NCBI GenBank assembly: GCA_013397115.1
Contig: VWZW01006289.1
Coordinates: 616,695-680,694, forward strand
From: Edolisoma coerulescens
Taxonomy: Eukaryota; Chordata; Aves; Passeriformes; Campephagidae
DNA: 64,000 nt
Direction: 5' to 3'
The position numbers and the translations under genes were made by a program. Shown one piece after another: positions 46,580-57,500 of this stretch; within the stretch, counting starts at the first letter, position 1, and every line of letters starts with the position of its first letter. The notes below the pieces were generated by a model, which saw nothing but the letters and a program-made list of their open reading frames with translations, was not told the origin of the DNA and did no database searches.

Positions 46580-47640
46580 AGGATGAAATTTGGGATTTTT
46601 TGCCTTAGAATGGCAGCTGTGGCAGCTCCCCTGCAAGCAAGGCAGTGCCCAGCTGTGCTTTGGATTAAGCAAAACGATTTTGGTGGTCAGCTTGTCCGTG
46701 TTATCTTACCCAGGCTGTCCCACTATGGGTTTTTTGTTTCTCTGAGCCTGGTGGGAGGACAAGGGAGAGTAGACAGGCACCCGCGGGGCTTGAAGAGGTG
46801 CCTCAGGAGGCTCCCACCCCAGACACCTGATTCCCTGGCCTCTCTCCCTTAAAACCCAGCCATTGGCTTGCTGGGGGTCACTCACAGCTCCCCACCACCC
46901 CTTCAAGGCCCCTAATAGCTGAGAGAGTGGGGAGAAAGAGGGGCAAGGATTTCTTTGGTGGCCTCTGGGGGGTTGCTTCAAGCCAAATGCTTTTATTTCT
47001 GCTTTGGGTGATGATGGCAGGGGCGTTTTTTTGGCTTTTTGTTGAGGCACATGAGATGTGGACCCCACTTGGTATTAAGTTTCAGATCAGCAGGATGGAC
47101 CAGCAGACAGAGCCCAGTAAGGTTCGGGGACTTCCAGACGGTTTTGGGAGCACTAAGAGCCAATGGTCTGTGGGGTCCTGATCCCTTTTCCCAGCCCATG
47201 TGAAGAGGAGAACAAAGACAGTTTGGTTCTCTCAGGGATTAATATTGCACCATTTGATGCTGAGCACCTCAGCCTGACTGAAGGACCCTGATTAAGTGCC
47301 CCGAGGGCAGGACCTTGTCCCCTAAGCTCTAACTTTAGTGCACCTCTGCCACCTGCTCATACACCAGTGAAAACCAGAGAGACTCTTCCTGCCGCCTGGG
47401 TGCTGCGAGCCATACTGGTCTTGCAGGCCTCATCCAGAGGGTTTTCAGGCCTCCAGATAATTTGCCAGGAAAAGAAAAAGAACCCACAGGGAGTGCCAGG
47501 GTTTCTGCTTCCGAGATAGCCAAGCCTGAAACACCAGATTCTGGCTGTCCTGCTCTATCAGCCCTGCCAGATACAAGCACGATCAGCTGATGAGGGAGCA
47601 ATGAAGAAGTCAAACAGTCCATACACCCAACCCTGACCTG
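46580..47640. other. GC-moderate region, no gene supported
   Basis: G+C richer than its flanks but CpG-poor. Several overlapping frames on both strands (for example 46706-47068 minus, 120 codons, and 47335-47622 minus) are open without any recognised domain or matching splice structure. Confidence 0.45.
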
Positions 47641-48368
47641 TGTAATCTCTTTCTCCTTTTGTTCTGCGGCCTTATGGACGACGGTGCAACCTCTCCTTCC
47701 AGAGGCAAGTGAAACAGTGGTGCTGCAATAAGCAGATGCTGGAAGGGTCCTGACAGGAGTTGACAGGAGGAGCCTGTGGCATTAATGGCAGGTCTGAAGA
47801 AGGAGGGTGGATGCAACAAGAACACTACAGCAATGCTTGAAGAGGTCATAGTGTGTTGCTGGACTGGGCATATTCCTGCTTCAACACCGACAAGTGGAAC
47901 AATCCCAGTATGGTACAACCCAACTTCCCACATGAAAATGAAAGATTTAATTTCACATATTCATTTCATTTATTTCATGATATTTTAAGGCTAAATCTCT
48001 TAATTATTGTGTAGTACTCCTGTTTTATAACAGGGGTCTTCAGCAGCAGAAGTGTCAAGCAGATTCCATGGACAGACAGCATCCTGCCACATTTATGGCA
48101 CCTTATAATGACTCCCTGACCAGTGAACACTGTCCCAGTGAGGAGATCTATTTAGTTTTGGAGTCAGTGAACAGTGATAGGCATAAGCATGCACTGAGCC
48201 AACCATACACCAATGAGCGCAGCTAAATCCAATATAAGTGATCTGCAGAGGACATTTTTATTCAAAGAATGATATATTATTCACTGTTATCTTTTCATCT
48301 TCCCTCCTGTTTTCTGGAAATGCAATTGCAGAAATACAGTGTTTGGACCAAATTCCATGTTTCTGTGA
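47641..48368. other. No gene seen; unique sequence
   Basis: A minus-strand 107-codon frame (47610-47933) has no domain. A short near-direct repeat of TTGACAGGAG lies near 47750-47770. Confidence 0.5.
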
Positions 48369-48426
48369 GTGATGGAACTAGATTATCTTCAAGGTCCCCT
48401 TCCAACCCAAACCATTCTATGATTCA
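48369..48426 (+). mobile_element. Short CR1 3' end fragment
   Basis: GATGGAACTAGATTATCTTC, then AAGGTCCCCTTCCAACCCAA and CCATTCTATGATTC match the last about 58 bases of CR1 in plus orientation, including its characteristic terminus. The rest of the element is absent. Confidence 0.75.
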
Positions 48427-48621
48427 GTGGTTTGTGCTCTACTCTGGGCTCTGGGTGTGATGTGGCACCAGGCTGGCCATTAATACATGCAGCTCACACT
48501 GGCTGCGGTTGTCCTTCCAAAGGAAATTCTGCAATCGTGAATAGCTGGAACATAAAAGCCCTCTGGAAAGAGTCTTATCATCTCAGCTGAGTCCATTAAG
48601 TGGATATAGTAAAAGGTGTAC

Positions 48622-48652
48622 ATAGATATAGATATATATATATATATATATC
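48622..48652. repeat. (TA)n microsatellite
   Basis: About ten TA units preceded by GATATA variants. A small AGTGGT...ACCACT inverted repeat follows at about 48656-48673. Confidence 0.88.
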
Positions 48653-50384
48653 TGTAGTGGTGCTACTACCACTGAACCTTGTCGTGTTTAGGAATTGATT
48701 TTCACTTCCCTTCTCATGAAAACTTTGGATAATTGCACTTCTTCTTATTAAGGTTTTAGACAATTTTTATTAACACAGGAGACAAATTTTTCATTAAGTC
48801 AAATTTAAATCTCATTCACATGAAAGATTTGGAAGTTGGAATAAAAAATAAGGGTAGAAGGCAAGCTTAATATCATTAAATCTGGTGAATAAAGAAACTT
48901 CTACATGAGGCTGGTTAGCTGGCCATTTCAAAAAAGTCTGAATTAGTAAGGACAGGCAGACAAAATTATATCCTTAAAATAACAATTGACCAAAATGCTG
49001 CTCTTCTAAAACTGTGTACCTAAATGCAAGAGAAGTAGAGGATCCTAATAAACATTAATAAAAGGAAGGCTTCCTGTGTTTCTTTTTCTAACTCAAGCAT
49101 GTGCTCAAACAGCTATTCTTTTGCACTGTGAGTAATTAGTAATATTCTTCCAGTGCTTTAAGAATAAAAAAATTTAAGGATTCCCTGGACATAGCACAGC
49201 AGATAGAGTGCAGCCTTGCAGTTTGTAGAACCTATCCTAATCTGATAAGGCAATTTGGCCCTTACCAACATCACCCAGCAGTCCCCTTCCTCTGCCACCA
49301 CAAGGCTGGCATGGCACAGAGGAAGCTCAGCCCTGGGGTGCTTGTTCCCTTCTTCGGTGGCGGATCAATGGTGTTCCAAAACACTGACCAGCTGCTTTTT
49401 CTGTCTGAAAAGGTTTTGTTTAGGGGTGCAGGCTCCCAAGGCACTGGCCTAATCAGAATGGCTCCAACTGCATTTTGCAAGACACTTTATCCTTCATACC
49501 CCTCTTCTGACAATTGATAATTGGTCTTTTAAAATGCAGAGTCATTCTGCAGTCTGTGCCTTGGAGTACCAAACAGTCTCCTGGGCTGGGAGCTCCCATT
49601 GCTCCACTGCTGCTCCTTTGATGTGTCTCTGGGAATCAGCATGCTAGGCTCACTCAAACTTGAGTTCCCAAACACATTTTCAGGACAGAAGGGAAATACG
49701 ATGGCTGTCTTCCCGTGAAGATTAAATGCTTTGAGGAGGAGCATGTTATAAAAGCTGTAGACATATTAGGTGTTTCACAGCAGAGTCAGTCAGTTGGTTT
49801 TTTGTGGGAAATGTAGCGCACAGAGGGATCAGGAAACCTTGGGACTTTGGGGTGTCTCAGTTTGCAAACCACATCAGAAAGAGGTAAGTTGTTTCCCTCT
49901 GGTTGTTCTTTTTCTCTTCGCCCCTTCTCTCCCATTTCCTTCCCCCAAGATACAAAGATCCAAGGAACGTATCAGGTGCTACCGGAAATGAATTTAAGAT
50001 ACCAGGACAAGACAGCTGCGAGTCAAAGTATCCAGTAGATGTTCTACAGTGCTGCACATCTGATTTAGAAATAAAACCCAATGTACAAGTTTGCTAGCCA
50101 TATACTGAAAAAGAAGCAGGGCTTTAAGATAAACACAGCTTAATGCTTTTAGGCTCAGGATGGAAAAAACCCTTCTTTCTTTCCATAAAAACTATGCTCC
50201 CAATTTTTTTTTTCTTCCCATGGGAAGTGAGTTACAATACTATATTGTAACAAGTTAGTGTTAAAGTCAGGTAATGACACTGCAAAGGCAATTTTCCTCT
50301 AAGAAATACTATCCCCTGCATCTCTGTGAAACTACATTATCCAAGGGACACAAACTCTCATATTAATATACTGTTATTTTATTC
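48653..50384. other. No gene seen; splice-like signals noted
   Basis: Unique DNA. A TATAAAA string (49747-49753) precedes a segment 49781-49883 with an acceptor-like CACAG and a consensus donor GAG|GTAAGT. A long pyrimidine tract ending CCCCCAAG follows at 49894-49950. The frame across 49781-49883 is open, but no homology is recognised and the two sites lie too close for a normal intron. Confidence 0.4.
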
Positions 50385-50660
50385 AAGAAGGGTCTGATGG
50401 GCCTGACACAGCCCCCACCATACTCTTTCCTATTAATGCGAGGTATTGCCTTGAGAGAAACACTGCAGCATTTTGAACCCTAGCTGTATTATTATAAGGC
50501 AAGACAGAGTATGATTGTCTTTCAGTTAATGATGTGGCAGGGGGTGGCTTTTTGCCAGGGTTAGGTTAGACTCCTTTTAAGTAGGAGCCTTTAAGATCCA
50601 CCTGGACAAGCAGTAATTAAAGGGAATAGCAAATTAAGTGTATTAGGAAGGGGAAATGAT
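50385..50660. promoter_or_regulatory. Candidate conserved non-coding element
   Basis: Unique sequence with CCTATTAATGCGAGG, CAGTTAATGATG, CCACCTGGACAAG (E-box) and GCAGTAATTAAAGG strings, uninterrupted by repeats and stop-rich in every frame. Motif-based call. Confidence 0.4.
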
Positions 50661-50997
50661 TTACTAACCAGGGGGAGAAATAATTTATTAGAAAAGAAAA
50701 CTTTTCCTTTAAGCTGAGAGAGTCAAATTACCTCTTTCACAAATCATTTGCTTTGTTTTTGGTAACTCAATTTTTAGCTTTTCCTTCTCCACAAAAAGCC
50801 TCCTGACCCACAGGTCTGTGGCTATTTCTTTCCCTGGGGCCCTGTTCCCTGGCATACAGGGTCCATCCTGACATGTGCTTTCTGTTTCAGCTCAAGAAGA
50901 CTTTCGTTTTCCCTGCACAACTATTTTGGGACAGGGTGGAAGGATGGAGAAGAGAGCTGGGGAAAGCATTTTCTGACAGACCCTACATGGTCTCCAA
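50661..50997. other. No gene seen
   Basis: Unique sequence without repeat or supported open frame. Confidence 0.5.
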
Positions 50998-51030
50998 TGA
51001 CAGAAGCAGTGACAGAAGCAGTGACAGAAA
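50998..51030. repeat. 12-bp tandem repeat, about 2.7 copies
   Basis: The unit CAGAAGCAGTGA is repeated at 51001-51012 and 51013-51024, with a partial third copy (CAGAA). It produces a repeating peptide in one minus frame that is not a real protein. Confidence 0.85.
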
Positions 51031-54000
51031 CCTAGATAGAGCAGTCTGATGGAGAGTACTCCCTTGAGGCTCCTGTTCATGCACCAAGCCAAAAATATAG
51101 AGTTTAAGTCAACTGACTGAAATTGGAATGCAAGAAGTCAGAAATCAAATGGGGGTAGGCTGTCGTACTTTTCTATCAGATGGGCAAGCAAGAGCAACAT
51201 TTGAGTCATCCCAATCACTGTTTATTTCTTCAAAAACTTTTTTTCTGTCATGTTTTATTGGATCTCTGCACCATAGTTAAAAGTGAGACCCCAACGTCCA
51301 TAACAATTGATAACCCCCATGTTTATTGAAATTCAGTCACAGGGGCACAACGTATCATGCAATTATAAACACAAAACAGATGCAACACCATCTTCTCTAT
51401 AGTCAGCAAAGATTGCAATCTGCAAAACCATGGAAATTTGTGTCCTTGATTTAATGGTTTAAAATGCAGGAAAGCTGTTTACATTCACTGTCAAAATGTT
51501 TGCATTACATATGCTCACTGCCCCTGTAGTGGAAATATTTTTCCACTAACATTGCAGAATAAGCACAAAATGAAGATGCACCGCTCTTACTAACAAAATG
51601 CTGGCATAATGCAGTTTCACCTCTGCTAAAACATTTGTTAGTGACTCATCACACTGCGTTATTTGTTCCCTTTACCTTGGATAGACTTCCTGAGAAATTT
51701 AGTGTTATGCACATATTTTCAACACTCCACTGATCAGATAGCTTGCTGTACAATACTACAGACATGGTTTCCATGTCCTAAAAGCATTAGCAATACAGAT
51801 AATTTTTTAAGCCCTTGATTGCAAACTTTAGATTACTCAACTAAATATGGAAAAGGTGCAGACACCTTCCCTGACACATATTTAGGAGCAAGAAGTTAAG
51901 CTGGAAATTTTAATTTCTATCTTCAATTAAAAGATGATGATTTTCAAATCTATACTCTAAAATCAGTCTGTACTCTAAAATTTAGGAATGCAAATCCCAA
52001 GGATAGTCAGTGGCATTTTTTAAAATCTCCAGCTAAGTTATCAGCGGACACACATTGAAGACATATAATGTTCTGCTACCAGAAAGTCTTTTAAATGCAT
52101 ATCTGAACACATAGACATAGTGTTGGTAATGCTTAAGATAATTGCTATGAAATTCAGAGTTTCTCACAAGTCTGAAAAAATTCATTTAATTTACATTGGC
52201 ACTGTACAGACTTGCCTATCTTTTCTCATGTTTTCCTCAATTTTTGGGGGACTATTCCCAAGATAAAGCCCATGCCCAAAATCAAGGTCATAGTGTTTTA
52301 TACTAGCTGTAGAGCATGATTCAGCCACTGTTATTATGTGCCTGATGGCAAATAATTTCTCTCTCCAGATAAGCAATTGGCGTACCAGTACAACAAAAAA
52401 TGCAGGTATATTCCATTCAAATCATACCAGGTTCATTTATTTTTGTTAACTATCCCATAGCAGGATTTGCTGCTATGTTTGATTCATCTTATGCAACTGA
52501 ATAAAATGTATGAAATACGTAGCAACTATGAAATATTATGCAAAAGTTTTCCACTGTTGAACCTTATGGAGAAAACTACATTATTTAGTCAAATCCACAC
52601 TGTGAAGGATTTTTTTGCAGTTTTTTTTCCTTAGCTTTTTTTGCTGTGTGGTTTCTTTGCTTGTAAAGAAACAGAAGATGACTTACATCTGAGCATGTTG
52701 AGTGAATTCTGCAGATATTTTGGCTGCGCTAAAGGTTTCTCTTGACTATGTTAAAAAAGTTTGTTGTCAAGAGTATTTACTAACACACTCTCAAGCTGCC
52801 ATCCTGCAGCCAACCAGCATCTGTTAACAACAATTTGCCTTTGGTTAAATGCAAAAAAATTAAGCAAACAGTAATTTTTTCTAGTTAAGGCAAAGACTGC
52901 TTGACTGGAAGAAACTTTCCCTACCTGGTTCAACCTTGTAAAAACAGGGTCTTCTGCCTTCAGCTTCAAAAATTTGCATATAATTTTAGGGACTTGATTA
53001 TGCCACAACAATCTGGCATTACAACATGCTTAAAATGTATTATCCCCATCAGTCAAAGTACAAGATGGCTAGGATAAGGGAATGGTTGTTATCCACACAT
53101 GGACGGCAACATGGATTTCTTCCACATCTCTGTTTAACAGGAATGAATCAGGCTTTCTGTCTTTACAACTGGGCATCCACAGTGTGTGTTTTCACTGTGA
53201 ACAGATTCAGTTAACAACTCTAATCTGTTCCTTGTGGGATAGAACAGAATATTTTGGAGACTTTTATACTCCATTTCTGAGGATGTCTAAACAATGTTCA
53301 AACACATACATATGCAAAAATGCATTTTTTTTCCTGTTTGCTGCTGCTCACGTTACATGAAGACGGCATATATGTATTGAAACAAACGTGACTCATATTT
53401 GAATTGCACGTACACTCAGAGTAACGTATTCTAACATGCTAAAAATGCAATCCCCAGAGACAAACATACTGAAATTGATCTTCAGCTGCTCAAAATACAA
53501 GTCAGTTCTTTTACATCCAAGTAAGCTATTCTCTGACCTGACCGCCTTGTGATGTTGCTGGTGGAACAGACTGGGGTGTTTCCAGATTGTTTCTATTTCT
53601 CCTGTATTCAATCTTTCAAGACACTCTCTGAAAGAGAAAATACAATTTTCTTGACAATTATTCACTCGTTTCTCATACTGAGATGTCCTAAATTATAGTA
53701 CAAGCCTGGGATTACTAATTTAATTTTAGGTTAATCACCTTCTGACAGATCACAAACAGCCCTTTTCATAAAGTGTATGCCTATTTTCCATTTGTGGCTC
53801 TTGTTTACTCAAAGCTCTTTCTCTTAAATATTGGAAGATGCAGGGATACAGTTAAAGAACAGGGCTAATGTCTGGAGAGACCTGCACAAAAAGTCTAAGA
53901 TGAAAGCTAATTGGTTTGCAGTTTTGCTGTGAATTCAAAACTTAGAGTAGGGTCACTAATTCTGTGGCCTTTCAACTACTCTCAAGGTGATTTATGGGTT

Positions 54001-55195
54001 TGTGCTGAAACACTATAGCAGACTTAATGGTTTTGCATGGTTGAAGCATGAAATAAGGTGTAACCTGAGTGTTTCCACTGGATGTAAGTTTGTGTTTGGG
54101 AAAGTTTTTGAGTCCAAAATTTCAGCCAAATTGATACATGGTAAAACTTATACTCACATGAGAACTTGGAAAAAAAATCTAATTAGTATTTTTATGCAAA
54201 TGCTACAAACTCATCAACATCAAAATACTTCGATTCATACTACTTTTATTTAATTGGCCATTCTAAAATGGTTGCAAAAACATCCAAGTCAAAATCCTTG
54301 CACTATGGTGACATGGAAACTAGTTCAGTTGTTATCTAGAGCTTGATGGTACAAAACATTCCCTATGGGGAGTGCTGTGAATTCAAGCACTATATGACAT
54401 AAAACTCAGTTTCCTGTTCCCTGAGCAAGTCCTATAGTACCCTGAAGGCTGCCATGGTCACCTTCTGGAGTTCAGGTACATAAACCTTGGAGAGCTTTAA
54501 GTTTTGACTGCTACTCATTCAGCAGTGTGAAGCTGCAGGCTGCAGACTGCATCCTAAATCCAAGGAGACAGCATTTGAGATTTCAGTTAGCTTCAGAATA
54601 TAGAAAACCTTTCCACTCCCTAGCTGGAGTTCATTCACAGCTATAAACCCTAAGAGTACCCTAGGAAAGTACTCACTGTGAGGTCCTCCAACACTTGCCA
54701 CAGTAAGACCAAGACCTTCAGTTAGTTTTGTTGGTCTGTCAGGTTGTTCTCAGCTTTTACCTAAGCAAAAAAATCTTTTAAAGCCCTCACTTGGAGATTA
54801 GTAAGTCTCGTGCAGCCCTATTCTCACCCATTTCACATCCTTCCCTCCTTTCCATGATTCTCAAGGAGTACCAGACTTTGCAAGAAAAACAAAGAAAATA
54901 GCAAACACAAATTCACTTGAGTTCTGGGGCTGCAGAACTCAACTGAATTTCCTTGGTAATTTCATATAAATCCATTTTTGTAGTTGAAAAATTCTATGAT
55001 ATTTAACTACTTGCGTATCCCTGAGGGCTTTTTGTACAGACACACCAAGGTCATGCAGGCAGCATTTGAGAACAATATTTTTCCCTCTTCCATTGCAAGT
55101 ACAGATGAAAAAAGCTGCTTTCAGATCTCTTCCCCAACAGTCTCCTCAAAACTCCAACTGAAAAACTTTTCCAAGTGATTTTTCCTTCTCTCTCA
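51031..55195. other. No gene seen; AT-rich unique DNA
   Basis: Long unique stretch. Short frames on both strands (for example 53082-53360, 53393-53665, 53987-54253) have no domains. No recognised transposable element. Confidence 0.5.
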
Positions 55196-55400
55196 GTCTA
55201 GTTTATATGTGGCCAATATTGCATTTGTTAGCAAACCATAACATGCAATCCCCCGTAAGCTAATGAGGAAGAGAAATTTATGAATTTCATATGCTTAAGT
55301 ACATTCATAAATAAAAATCTATTTGTAATGCCCAGACAGATTTGTTGCTGAGTGGGTTTTATGCTGCAATGCAATTTTTAGTTATCCTTGGAAGTCAGAG
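55196..55400. promoter_or_regulatory. Candidate conserved non-coding element
   Basis: Contains GGCCAATATTGCATTTG, AAGCTAATGAGG, ATGAATTTCATATG, CATTCATAAATAAA and GCTGCAATGCAATTT strings in unique sequence without coding potential. Resembles homeobox/POU-rich enhancers. Conservation untested. Confidence 0.38.
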
Positions 55401-56351
55401 CTTGTTAAAATCCTTGAAGTTTACTGAGTCCAGTCTGTAATCCAACTCTAGCCATAACCGTGCTTCATTGGTTCAATACATGAAGAAGTAAGTCCTCAAA
55501 ATAAAAATTCCCTTCCTTTTGTCTCATCAAAATATGTTTAAATTAACATAAGCAACCCAGCACTTTATAGAACAGAGTCTGGGGTTCATACAAATAGCAC
55601 ATTGAGAGCCAGAAAAGACAGAGGCTATATGTGTTTTAAAAGTAAGAGACAAAAAAGAAACAAACATATATTTAAAGATGTAACTGTATTTATTTACTTG
55701 ATGGTTCTGCTGTAAATGTTTTCCTTTGCACTCTACATAGCAACAACCTGAGAATTCTCCCTTCTGTCAAGATGGTATCCAAGTGACGAGCAGAACTATA
55801 GAATGAGTAAAAATTAAATGGGTACCTGATTTAACTGTCTCACTTTTGCAAGCTAAAATAATTTCCTTCCAGAGCACAGAGTGGTTGTGATGGATTAACT
55901 TTTCTCTAATGAAGGTGGAAACTGTATCAGAAAGGAAATAAAGAAAAATTTTCTACTCTGATGTTTGCGCATAAAATTAAAAACATTGTTGTGAATTACT
56001 GATCTAACCAGTTAATAGCAAATGTGAATTTCTTTCAAATGAGCATTTCTGGGAAAAAACCCCAAACCTTCTCTTCCTTACTGTTATCTTTTGAAATGTT
56101 CATTGCAAGGATAAATTGATCCCAATGCAAAGCAACTTCATGGGTGAAGGGGATTTGGGAAACGCAAAGTAGCTGGCAGGATAGGGGCCTGTGTCCAAAC
56201 TGCAGGAGAACTTTGTCTGGTGAGGTTTGCCCATCAGTTTGATTTTCAGGCTTGATGTCAATAAACTGTCACTTAATGTTGCTTCATTTATTTCCCCACT
56301 TATTAACAGGATTCAAGATGACCTTCAAACACTTGGTGGGACACATAGACC
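55401..56351. other. No gene seen; unique DNA
   Basis: Nothing recognisable beyond unique AT-leaning sequence. Confidence 0.5.
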
Positions 56352-56376
56352 TACACACACACACACACACACACAA
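56352..56376. repeat. (AC)n microsatellite
   Basis: About twelve AC units, a likely length polymorphism. Confidence 0.9.
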
Positions 56377-56921
56377 ATTAGTATATTGGTGTGTTTCTTT
56401 GAGAAGTGTAGGTAGAGATATGCCAGTTTCTATGGTAACAACAAGACTTTTTCATTAGTAACAGAAAAATAGGTGTTGAGATAACCTCTTCGAAATTGTC
56501 AGTGCTTAAGTTATTTCTAGTCTCAGACGCTGCTTTCAATTAATACACATTTAATTTGTAAATAATGGTACAACCTTCTTTAGGAGTTATACACTTCTCA
56601 AGTGTGTAACAGGTATGTGTTAGGAAAAAAATGCTACTATGCATCAGAGGAAAAATATTCTGCAAGAAAAGATTTCTGCTTGCTGTGGGATTCTCATGGT
56701 ATTATTTTTGTAACATGGTGATTAATTTGTCATTCATCAAAAGAACTCACTGCTGAATTGAAACATTAAGGAAAGTTCAAGCAAACATAATGAAACTGCA
56801 TCTTGATTCCTGGCTATTTTTTTAAATTTTAATTTAACATTAAGAAATCCTACTTTTGGCAGGTTAATAGCATCATGGCATGCTATTGTCATTATTTATA
56901 GTTAAGCCAGACATTTCCTAG
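56377..56921. other. No gene seen; unique DNA
   Basis: AT-rich, ending in an acceptor-like tract. No open frame of interest. Confidence 0.5.
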
Positions 56922-57000
56922 GCGAATTAATATGACCAGGCAAGGCTTCTGTGTGCTGCCTGAAATGGGTACAGGAGTTGTCCGTAGAGCAAAATCCCAG
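56922..57000 (+). other. Candidate 79-bp plus-strand exon
   Basis: Acceptor-like GACATTTCCTAG at 56921 and a consensus donor (CCCAG|GTAAGG) after 57000. One frame is open (one base plus 26 codons, ending phase 0) and contains MTRQGFCVLPEMGTGVV. On the opposite strand a 128-codon chance frame covers the same bases. No homology is recognised, and no second plus-strand exon could be linked, so this may be a decoy. Confidence 0.2.
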
Positions 57001-57300
57001 GTAAGGAAACTCTCCCAGTTAGAGGAAAAAACAAGAAATGGTTCATGTGCACATCTTTTTTCACAGAAGCTCACATTTTCAACCAGCTTTACAACTGGTG
57101 TAGAAGCTCCTGTCCCCGCAGCCCACGGAATCAGTAGGAAAATGGGCATGTTGAGACAAAGGAGGGAGTGGTTACAGTACTCTGTATTCTCTTTATTGTG
57201 GGTTGCATGTCCCTCATAAATCGGGTCAGTCCTTTCTATCAACTCTAATTCATGTAAGCAGGGCACGCTTGGGTTCAAAGCAGCCCAGGAATGACAGATA
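57001..57300. other. No gene seen
   Basis: Unique sequence. Frames continuing through the donor at 57001 have no domain. Confidence 0.45.
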
Positions 57301-57500
57301 GGATGATGACTTAGTGGTTTTTCTGAGCTTTGAGGCTGTAATGTACCATTTAATCAAATGTACATTACAGCTCTCTTAATCAACAGAGCCCAAAATGTAA
57401 CCAGACTTGCAGTGATTTTACTCCTTTTTCAAGGCCATTGATTTGAGCAGGGCTTTGTGCAGGCAGCCTCATAAACGGTAAGAGTGAGGTCTGTACCATG
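57301..57500. promoter_or_regulatory. Candidate conserved element with a 12-bp-arm hairpin
   Basis: GCTGTAATGTAC (57335-57346) and GTACATTACAGC (57360-57371) are exact reverse complements around a 13-base spacer that itself contains ATTT...AAAT arms. Surrounding sequence carries CTTAATCAAC, GGCCATTGATTTG and similar strings. The stem is too short for a normal microRNA precursor, so a DNA-level palindromic site is more likely. Confidence 0.42.

Noticed and set aside
46706..47068. 120-codon minus-strand frame in the GC-moderate patch
   Set aside because: Pro/Gln/Gly-rich, overlapping open frames on the other strand, no domain and no splice context.
48030..48060. CAGGGGTCTTCAG string as a hAT transposon terminus
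   Set aside because: Only the first few bases resemble a hAT end. No matching inverted terminus or target duplication is found.
56892..57278. 128-codon minus-strand frame
   Set aside because: It overlaps an open plus-strand frame with a better splice donor, and no domain is recognisable.
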